NCBI GenBank assembly: GCA_029948255.1
Contig: JALIZF010001818.1
Coordinates: forward strand, 124,001-188,000
Length of the DNA stretch: 64,000 bases
Direction of reading: 5' to 3'
Origin: Telmatactis stephensoni
Taxonomy: Eukaryota > Cnidaria > Anthozoa > Actiniaria > Isophelliidae
The translations under genes were made by a program, and so were the position numbers. The notes beneath the pieces were generated by a model. It saw nothing but the letters and a program-made list of their open reading frames with translations, was not told the DNA's origin and did not search any database. Positions 56,241-64,000 of the stretch are shown here, one piece after another (position 1 is the first letter of the stretch; every line of letters starts with the position of its first letter).

Positions 56241-56915
56241 TCATTGACTGCTGTATTCTTTAATACATATACGGGCGACACGATCGAGCAAGATACTGGC
56301 GACTACTAAGCTTATTATTAACATGCTAAATAAAATCGCCTTTTTATTTAACAGTATTACGAAAATATTTCCATTCAATAGGCTTAATGAGCTTACAATA
56401 AGTAAAAATGAGGTAAATAACATAAGAAATTTTGTTAATATGGTGTCTTCATGACGTAGGTTGCTGTTTTCCAATATGGCGGACGTCTTCAAGCTCAGTT
56501 CTTGTCTCAGTTCGACCATGATCTGTTCGCATGATACCTTGCTGTATTCCATATCTTCTGAGGACTTCATTTTAGTATAGTTCGTTTTGTCACTGTCATT
56601 TGTATTGTCATTTGTGATATTTTTGCTATGATCATCATCGATCTGGTGAGAACTAGTGAGAACTGATTTGAACTTGCTATCATTGCTAGAACGTTTGCTC
56701 AGGTGATCGCGAAACAACCCGTTTCGAAATGTACGCTTATCGCCATCTTTTAGTGTGGGTCTATCGCGATCGGCGTGTGCATTTGTATGTGATTTGAGCG
56801 TCTTAGCAGGTAATTTCTTCGACAACTTCAAGAATGACTTCGTAATAAAGTCACATATATCCTCCCTTCGCTCCCTTCTCGAAGTGCGATCGACCATGTG
56901 GCTATCGTAAGACAT
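56241..56915 (-). CDS. Uncharacterised protein, two C-terminal TM segments
   Basis: 224 codons from ATG with a basic, polar N-terminal half (RTSRRERREDICDF, DRDRPTLKDGDKRTFRNG) and a serine/asparagine/aspartate-rich middle. Two hydrophobic segments follow near the end (FLMLFTSFLLIVSSLSLL and ILFSMLIISLVVASILL), then a short tail ARICIKEYSSQ. No domain recognised. A decayed partial copy is at 53405-53510, which suggests a repeated or duplicated sequence. It may be a single-exon gene or the last exon of one. Topology would place both ends on the same side. Confidence 0.45.
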   Translation of the reverse strand: MSYDSHMVDRTSRRERREDICDFITKSFLKLSKKLPAKTLKSHTNAHADRDRPTLKDGDKRTFRNGLFRDHLSKRSSNDSKFKSVLTSSHQIDDDHSKNITNDNTNDSDKTNYTKMKSSEDMEYSKVSCEQIMVELRQELSLKTSAILENSNLRHEDTILTKFLMLFTSFLLIVSSLSLLNGNIFVILLNKKAILFSMLIISLVVASILLDRVARICIKEYSSQ

Positions 56916-56979
56916 GAATGGGATCCCTGTTGTCGAGTTCGTAAAGCATCATGGGGGACTATACTCGACGTGACAGAAG

Positions 56980-57277
56980 ACCAAAAGTTCCCAAACTTAA
57001 AAACAATTACCATAGCTGGAAAGAGCATATCAAAATCATTAAAACTGTGCAGTTTGAAGGATATGAGTTGAAAATTCAAGGAGATACGAATTTTCAAAAA
57101 CCGACATTTTGTATGAAAACACTTACAGTAAACCTGAAGAGATACAAACAAATTCCGATTTTTGAAAATTCGTATCTCCTTGAGTTTTCAACTTATATCC
57201 TTCAAACTGCACAGTTTTAATGATTTTGATATGCTCTTTCCAGCTATGGTAATTGTTTTTAAGTTTGGGAACTTTTG
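56980..57277. repeat. Long hairpin, arms about 130 bp
   Basis: CCAAAAGTTCCCAAACTTAA at the left and its inverse at the right, ending GGGAACTTTTGG. The arms match segment B of the repeat at 24655. The loop (57105-57150) runs opposite to the corresponding part at 24.7 kb relative to the adjoining segment A. Confidence 0.88.
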
Positions 57278-57280
57278 GAA

Positions 57281-57490
57281 TTACATGAAAAAGCCGTTAG
57301 TATGAAATGACTGTAGCAATTCACAAAATACGTCATTTACACGTATAAGATTGCAGAATACGTCTTGGTAACAGTCATATTCGGATTCAGCATGAAAAAT
57401 TAGTTTAGAATAGTTATGTTACCAGCCGCTACTCCAAAATGCCTTCTGCACTTTTTGCGATCGACTTTTTCAGTTTTGCGCCTTGTCTAT
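57281..57490 (+). repeat. Interspersed repeat 'A', copy 3
   Basis: Same as 1-235 and 24868-25045, directly after the hairpin right arm. Confidence 0.8.
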
Positions 57491-57739
57491 TTCAAGTTCC
57501 GATCAATAAGATCCAATTACTGACCTATTGACACGAGGTGTTGTACAAGGTCAACAGCTTCATTGCTTTTGTTCTTATAATTAAATAGTTCTCAAGGACA
57601 AGTGGTTGTCAAGGAAACTAAAGATGAAATTAGTTCGTTTCCCGAGTTAGAAATTTATACTTTTCTAGCCTCCTGACAGTACAATATAATGATAAAAAAT
57701 TATAATAATGGATAATAGTAATGTATGATAAATATAATA

Positions 57740-58300
57740 AATGGTAATAATAAATAAATAATGTATCTATCTATATAAATATATCGACTCTTGCAAAATA
57801 GTATCAAAATCAATATAAATAGCTAAAAAATACTCTGATAACCCAGTGTAATATTAGGAATTGCATAAAATGCAATTGCTACAGTTATTTTCTATTAAAT
57901 TCTCGATATTCATTTTTCTAATAGTTCTTTTGAAAGCTTCTAAGGAAGATTTCTCTCTTATCTTAATGGGTAACTTTGACCATAAATACGGTCCAAAAAA
58001 TCTTAATGAAATTAATGCTAAATCCATAATGCACTAGCTGTTGAAAATCTACTAATGAAAAAGTCACCATTTCTTAAGCTGTAATTAGTTGGTGGTCTTT
58101 CAAATAAGCTAACTATATTATCTGGTGACAATTTATTTTTAACTTTATACATAAAAATACTAATATCCTGGAGTCTTCTGTTATAAAAAGTAGTCATTTT
58201 AGCTCTAGCAAGTAAATCATTATAAGTTGTACTCCAGTTACAATACACAGCTCTAAGACCTCTTTCATTAACACTAATTATCACTTACAGTAATTATCAC
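57740..58300 (-). mobile_element. LINE C-terminal fragment
   Basis: Minus strand: RAKMTTFYNRRLQDISIFMY and NYSLRNGDFF, then in a shifted frame RFFGPYLWSKLPIKIREKSS and a stop near 57893. This is the usual C-terminal end of CR1/L2-like LINE ORF2. At least one frameshift lies near 58020. Duplicated words around CACAGCTCTAAGACCTCTTT at 58250 and 58307 mark its truncated 5' edge. Confidence 0.8.
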
Positions 58301-58743
58301 CTGCATACACAGCTCTAAGACCTCTTTCATTAACGTAGTAACTACGTAGTAACCCCAAGAAGTTTAAGATTTTCCTTGGGGTAAATAATGTTATTACTAA
58401 TTTCAAATTTAATATTTACATTGGACTTATTGTGTATAATCATATTCTAGTAAAATAGATTGAATACAGTGATTTTATTTGGGAAATCGTGCGTAGACTA
58501 CGATCTCGCTAGAGTACTGAATTTGCAGTGAATAGGTACAGGCGAAAGTTAGCTTCGTAATTGCACAAGCCTTTTATATTGGAATGAATCATGAAAGAAG
58601 CGAATACCAGAAAGCCAAAAAGAGAGTTAACCTTGAAAAGTTAAGTGTAAAATCGTCTCACCCGCGCTCATTATTTTAGTTGCGCAGTGTGAAGCAACTG
58701 TATTCTATTCTACCGAAAAAAACCCCAAAAACCTGACATTTAC

Positions 58744-58921
58744 CTTTGAAAGTACTTGATGTACGAGGCGCAAGAATTGTTGGTGGACTAGTGTCCAAAA
58801 CTGCTGGCTCGACTCCAATGTTTGTGACAATCGTACGGTCAGCAATGTTGTAGTTCCTTACATCTGTCAACCATTTCGCCTTAAGAAACTTGGAAAAATT
58901 TAGTTCTTTGGAATTAACCAT
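58744..58921 (-). CDS. Candidate first exon, function unknown
   Basis: ATG to donor GTAAAT: MVNSKELNFSKFLKAKW and NIADRTIVTNIGVEP, with composition like real coding sequence and a good donor after ACTTTCAAAG. No matching downstream exon was found toward lower coordinates. Family not recognised. Confidence 0.3.
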
Positions 58922-59052
58922 GTTTCTATTTTAGCCTGCGAAGCAAACTCGAGAGATGAACTTTACCCTTAATTGGGGAAGGGGAGGAGCGACTTGGTTG
59001 AGAGGAATTAAGATTGCTAGTAACATTTTGCCAATCATTCATATACCAACTA

Positions 59053-59191
59053 GAACGATAACACTTAAACCGTGAAATAACTTAGTAACAACATAGAGAC
59101 AAATAGTAGCAAAACCCGTTTTCTATTGTTTCATTAGTACTATTTGCACTTTTTAGTTAGTATTTGTTTCACGGTTTTAGTGCTATTGCTC
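59053..59191. mobile_element. TA-flanked MITE, 139 bp
   Basis: Ends GAACGATAACACTTAAACCG and the inverse CGGTTTTAGTGCTATTGCTC, flanked by TA, with GTGAAATAA/TTGTTTCAC inside as in the 55211 family. Confidence 0.8.
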
Positions 59192-59194
59192 TAT

Positions 59195-60480
59195 TTGAAA
59201 GTTGAAAGGATGTTTGAACAAACTTGGCAATATTTAACTTTCAAAACTGTTTCCTCCACGTAAATGGATTTTAAATATCCAAGCTTTCGGGCCCTCGTAA
59301 AGAACATGTATGGCAAATGGGCCAATGGCCGGCCAGGAGGCCTAATTCAAATTTTCACTTTGGATTAATTAAGACTCAAATTTGACTTTTATCAACCTAG
59401 TCCACCTACAAACAAGTTAAACTTTGTGAAAGAAATTATTTTAGATTTGCACAACACTTGTAATTCTTCGGCTGAAAGGTTTTTGTTAGTAAATGTTTGA
59501 AAATGAAAAACATATCCTCTTAAGTAACATACGAAATTTTTAGCTCTTTGCATGCAATATTATGCGAGATATTGGCTTCCAATTAGTTGCTTCCAAAATC
59601 TGGGTGGCAAAAGCGATAATGAGCCCATACACTCTATATCTGTAAAATTTAAAGATTTTTAAACCGCATCACGCAAAAATGATTACTTGTGTCAAGCTCA
59701 AATTTCCAACGAAAGCTAATTTGGCCATGCCCTTTCAATATTCAGAGTGATTTGTTGTTTATTTGGTCGGAAAGAGAAATGCCTATGCTAATGAGCAAAA
59801 AATTAATTGTAAACAAAGATCCGCCTATAAACATGGCTGCCACGAAATCCCTCTAAGTTAACTCACGCATATAAGAGCAATTCTAGTGGTTATAATTTCA
59901 TAAACCCATGAAATAGATATTTAACTAATACATCGACACAGGGATAATTTTTTGCACGGATTGATGAATACCACTCAAATTAATGAGTTCTTGAATTATT
60001 TATGAATTTAGAAGTATCAGTCTCAAACTATACGTGGCACTGCCACTCTGCTGCTTGCACGGATAGTCAGAAACTAGAGGCAGCAAGGAGAACAATCAGA
60101 AGGTACATACATTTATTATAAGCATCAAAATACGGTTTTTTTGGGTGTTATGGGTCTCATCATTTGGAAAAGGCACCTGAAATCGTTAATTTTGATCAGA
60201 ATACGATACAGCCTCAGCTCTCATGCAAACTATTCACTGACATTTGTTCATTATGCGCATTTCATGCCTTTGCAGGCACTGATATTAATGTTCAAAATTA
60301 AAGAATCATTTTGCGCATGCAACCAACATTAACGCTAGGGAAAATTGCTTGGGAGGTGATCGGATGCATGTTCGAAGTCTTTCTAAACACCTAAGAAGCA
60401 GTCGAATATACATTGTGTTTTACATCAACACCATGGGCGAAACAGCCTTGCAATTTGCATTTGCAGACTTGGGCATAGTT
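59195..60480. other. Intergenic, no gene recognised
   Basis: Short ORFs only. A fragment near 59888 (TTTCATAAACCCATGAAATAG) is related to the TA-flanked MITE family. Confidence 0.55.
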
Positions 60481-60482
60481 TA

Positions 60483-60572
60483 ATTTTCAAACTTATCGGT
60501 TTAATTTAATTTCAACTATGAAGCAATTGCTTCATAGTTGAATTGCTTCACAGTTGAAATTAAACCGGTAAG
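60483..60572. repeat. Hairpin, two nested inverted pairs
   Basis: AACTTATCGGTTTAATTT... and inverse AAATTAAACCGGTAAGTT, with TTCAACTATGAAGCAATTGC and its inverse at the centre. Confidence 0.75.
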
Positions 60573-60874
60573 TTCAATTCCGAAATGAATCCACGCCCAA
60601 TTCTGCAAAGCCGATTTCATTAGTGCAAATTTCAAAATATATTGAAGTGCTAGATCAATGGCGTGTTTGAAGTGAATTTTGGAAGATACTTTGGTCTAAG
60701 AGAATTGATTTGCATGTTGAAAGTGCGTTTCTTATGAATGCAGAAACTGGTTTCACTTTGTATGTGTTAAATATGGGTCTTAGTAGTTTTCAGTCATTTT
60801 ATATATATATATATATATTTTTTTATAATATAGCTCAATTATAACACACGTTCTGATTGGCTGAGAGACCACCA

Positions 60875-61862
60875 AAATCTATGCTCTATTTCACCGGTAA
60901 AGACATGGTTTTCTGACGAATGAGTATCAGCAAATTTTACTTTAGTAAAGGAAAACCAAAACTTAAAATTAAACTACAAAAGACTTTCCATCTTTCCAGT
61001 CTCGTTTAAATTAACAAACTGAGCTTCATGGTCGGACAAGAGCAATATAAAAAGTGTAAATATTCAAAGAAAATGACTCGAATGAGCATGTATTACTTTC
61101 AACAACGCCAGTCTAATTCCAGTCAAATTGTAGTTTGTTATAGCCCGAGTTACAGGAAAAACCTGAAGGAACTAGGATTCATGCACATCAGGAATTTTCT
61201 TTTTGCCTGAGATTAGTTTAATCCGTCAATTAGGACTATTTTTCATTGAACAAAATTTTGTTTCTTACTTACAAAGACAGGCGAAGATTTCCAAAACTGA
61301 CCGTCGCCTCGAGACAACTTATTCATCCTTCGTATAAACTACGCCAGTGTAGAAATGTTTTAACACAAGCTATCGGCGAACAGCCAACAGATAATTCAAG
61401 TTAAGAGCTTCTCGTTTACCAGTAAAATCCTCATTCTGTAAACCTCTTTTAAACTTCAACTTTTTCAAACCAAGAACACGGCTTTCAATTCACTATGTGG
61501 AACGCTGCTCGATTCATCGAAAGCACGTAAACATTTCCAAATCTTGAAGAACTGCAAGTCATATTTAGCCTTTTCGTCTATTTTCGAGCCATTGTAAAAA
61601 CAGAAAGCTCTTTGTTCGGGATCAATTTCTGCTGAATTCCTTCGATGAAAGTTGTCAAACTATTCTCAAAAACACCGCTTGAGTCGTACTGATTACTCAA
61701 AAAGTACGACAAATGTGATTGGCTTATATTTGCACAAGTTTTGAGAATTTTAGTTTTGATCAGGAAATAACACAACTTGATCGTTCTTAAAATACCTCTT
61801 GCTATATCATAAAAGCAATAGAAGATAGATTTCTATGACTCTACCGGTGAAATAGAGCACGC
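60875..61862. mobile_element. Possible TIR element, weak
   Basis: TGCTCTATTTCACCGGTA at 60883 and its inverse TACCGGTGAAATAGAGCA at 61842 are perfect mirror ends about 1 kb apart. No open transposase was seen between them. Further matching beyond these ends is limited. Confidence 0.4.
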
Positions 61863-62591
61863 GTGATGTTGGGAGAAACACGAGAAAAGTTTGAAAATCA
61901 CGAGCCGTACTCTTGATTAATTATATATAGTAAACAGTATAATGTACACCATTAATCATACAACTAAAATAGTCTATCAGCGTTTTCTTCTCCTTGTCAC
62001 GGCTTTTTTAAATAAAAAAAAATTCAATAAAAATGGAGAACCTTTCAATGACCTGATTGATGATCGTCTGTGAATATTCATAGCGGATATCAAGTGCTGT
62101 AAACACTTAGGCCTACTTCACAAGGGCGTAGTTTCCATGCGGCAATATCAATTCAAATTCTAGTCTAAAAACGTTGTGAGAAGGGCCAGAACACCGCACT
62201 TTTGAGTTATATTGTGGGCTCTGAATTTATATATAAGGTGCATTAAGCAGTGGAAGTCATTACCAACGCGGTACTGCGTGAATTGGATCCAATAAGGGTC
62301 TTAAGCGATCGTTGAATAATTAGCCATGTTTACCGGAATGGCGTACTTTTTCGCGCAAAATTCTTGCATATTCATTTTCAAAATTTTATTTTTACATCTT
62401 AGACAGCGTCCCCCAGCAAAATTATTTGATAATTGGCTTTTTCCATGTTTCTTTCTTGCAAAACTGAGCTTTTATGGTCAAAACTCGTGGTCCCTATATG
62501 TGATCTCAAGCATTTTTGTGAACGTGATTTCAAGCTTGACTTATGTGCCACGTGTCACCCATGGCCAGTGGGGGAGAAAATTTGCTCTTAA

Positions 62592-63511
62592 GGTGAGTCA
62601 ATAGTTCCAAATGGCCGAATCGGTCATATCGGTTTTTGGCTCAAAAAAAAAAAAAAATCTAGCCGTTTTATTTCGCTGAAAAATTTAGAATCCTTTTAGC
62701 TAAAAAGGGTGCGAATTCTTGACATATCTTGCACCTTGCCTCATTGCGTATTCAAAAACAAAGCAGCAAAAATTTTGGTTTGAGCGACGAGATGGAACTG
62801 AGCTCAACCAAAAACGTAATTTCTCTTATTCCAAACCACGAACAGCAGCAAAATTGGTTAATAATTTATAGCAGTGCTTTGAAGCTTATGTGGGAAAATT
62901 CTAACGGAAAAATTTGAAAAAAGTACGAAGAAATTGGAGAAAACGCAACTTCTTGGACCTAGGCAGGTATTTGAGCATTTTATTACATTCATACAACTTT
63001 AAAATACTTTAATAATTAATACGGTCAGTCTGGTCGACAATCGCGGTATGACAGTCGAAAGTATAATGAATTGCCGCCAGCTTTAGCCTAAAACCGCGGC
63101 TTTAAAGCATGTTTAGGGAGCGACTATTTCGTTCACAACATTCAAGATGATGACAATATAGAATTTAGGTGCCTTTTCTGTTCGCTTCTGTTGCGAGACT
63201 TCAGTTCCGACGAATTTCTTAAAACGTGGCCGAGTTGTCTGTTATGTTTAGCTAATGGGATTCTAAATTTTTCAGCGAAATAAAACGGCTAGATTTTCCA
63301 CAAAATCCAGTTTTTGTGACAACAGCTCATTCGTTTAATGCCGTATATATCACAAATGACTGACATAAAACGCGATCAGTGTATATCATATTATAGCTGA
63401 ATGACTGTTTTAGATTTTGGTGCCGTTTGACGGTCATTGTTCAAAGGGAGTCAAAATTACGAGCCAAAAACCGATATGACCGATTCGGCCATTTGGAACT
63501 ATTGACTCACC
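62592..63511. mobile_element. TTAA-flanked TIR element, 920 bp
   Basis: Ends GGTGAGTCAATAGTTCCAAA and the inverse TTTGGAACTATTGACTCACC, about 53 bp matched, flanked by TTAA. A second inner pair (CTAGCCGTTTTATTTCGCTG / CAGCGAAATAAAACGGCTAG) lies at 62659 and 63277. TTAA targets are typical of piggyBac- or Kolobok-type transposases; none is encoded here. Confidence 0.88.
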
Positions 63512-63566
63512 TTAATTAAATGTACAAGCGACCGTCATCGACGCTTTGTTAAGTAAGTACGATTAA

Positions 63567-63841
63567 GGCCTAGGGCAAACGTCGAATCTAAGTCGCGTCG
63601 AATATATTTAAAATAGGTGCGACAAAGAGTCGACTTCATTCCAGCGTGGTAGCAAACGTCGCACCTGTGCCGAACCGCTGTCGCATTATCCGACTTGGCA
63701 AGTCGAACCCATGCTAGAGTCGAATCAATTAATTTGAGTCGAATTTAATTGCAGCAAACGTCGCACCATTCATGCGCCTATTTCACAATAAATAGGTTCG
63801 ACGAAATAAATTCGACTAAGATTCGACGTTTGCCCTGGGCC
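63567..63841. mobile_element. Harbinger-like MITE, 275 bp
   Basis: Ends GGCCTAGGGCAAACGTCGAA and the inverse TTCGACGTTTGCCCTGGGCC, flanked by TAA. The interior repeats GCAAACGTCGCACC and GTCGAAT words. A TAA duplication fits PIF/Harbinger. Confidence 0.85.
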
Positions 63842-64000
63842 TAAGGTTCTTAAGTCAATAGGCCTTATTCTGGTCAAGATCGTGAATAATTAGTGAGGCT
63901 TTAGGAAACTCACTGCAAACCAGTTTTGTGGGTTATGTTAATGAACTCTTATAAATAAGGCAATCTACTACTATCTAATTTTACATAAGAAAAGTTTCAA

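Overview
The window is AT-rich, repeat-laden animal nuclear DNA. The organism is probably a cnidarian, most likely an anthozoan (coral or sea anemone). This rests on the gene content and on the mix of BEL/Pao, APE-type LINEs, a Crypton-type recombinase, tRNA-derived SINEs and many foldback MITEs. No bacterial-style operon, rRNA gene, CRISPR array or clear functional tRNA gene was seen.

The main host content is a tandem array on the minus strand of genes for a CapA/PgsA-type protein (PGA_cap family, poly-gamma-glutamate/capsule synthesis). I could reassemble two seven-exon copies, with splice sites, phase and frame all consistent. Gene 1 runs from 24072 down to 4496 and encodes 392 aa. Gene 2 runs from 40871 down to 34077 and encodes 387 aa. 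A third copy (50625 down to 42919) arose by local duplication of gene 2's 3' part. It is a pseudogene: exons 1-2 are not found, and exon 3 carries a 2-bp insertion that makes a stop. A short relic of the last exon near 2.9 kb implies at least one more lost copy. PgsA-type genes are known in Cnidaria, where they were proposed to come from bacteria and to serve poly-gamma-glutamate accumulation in nematocysts. A nematocyst role here is inference.

Layout. 1-4495: repeats, a pentanucleotide satellite and the relic exon. 4496-24072: gene 1, whose introns hold microsatellites, SINEs, a decayed LINE with (TCTA)n tails (8.6-13.8 kb) and a complete 7-kb BEL/Pao LTR retrotransposon (16025-23076). The BEL/Pao has two 700-bp LTRs that look identical, a 5-bp target duplication and one uninterrupted 1813-aa ORF. 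24073-34076: intergenic DNA with foldback elements and a truncated LINE. 34077-40871: gene 2. 41960-51672: the duplicated block with pseudogene copy 3, invaded by a 1-kb ATATG/ATATA satellite, a broken Crypton-type recombinase gene and a truncated LINE. 51673-52991: a terminal-inverted-repeat element carrying a small two-exon gene for an RFX-like winged-helix domain. 53-64 kb: many MITEs (TA-, TTAA- and TAA-flanked), a LINE remnant and an unrecognised ORF with two membrane segments.

How it fits together: the window is a locally duplicated gene family expanded and broken by mobile DNA. Exon lengths and phases are almost perfectly kept in genes 1 and 2 while introns have turned over completely, which suggests both proteins are under selection.
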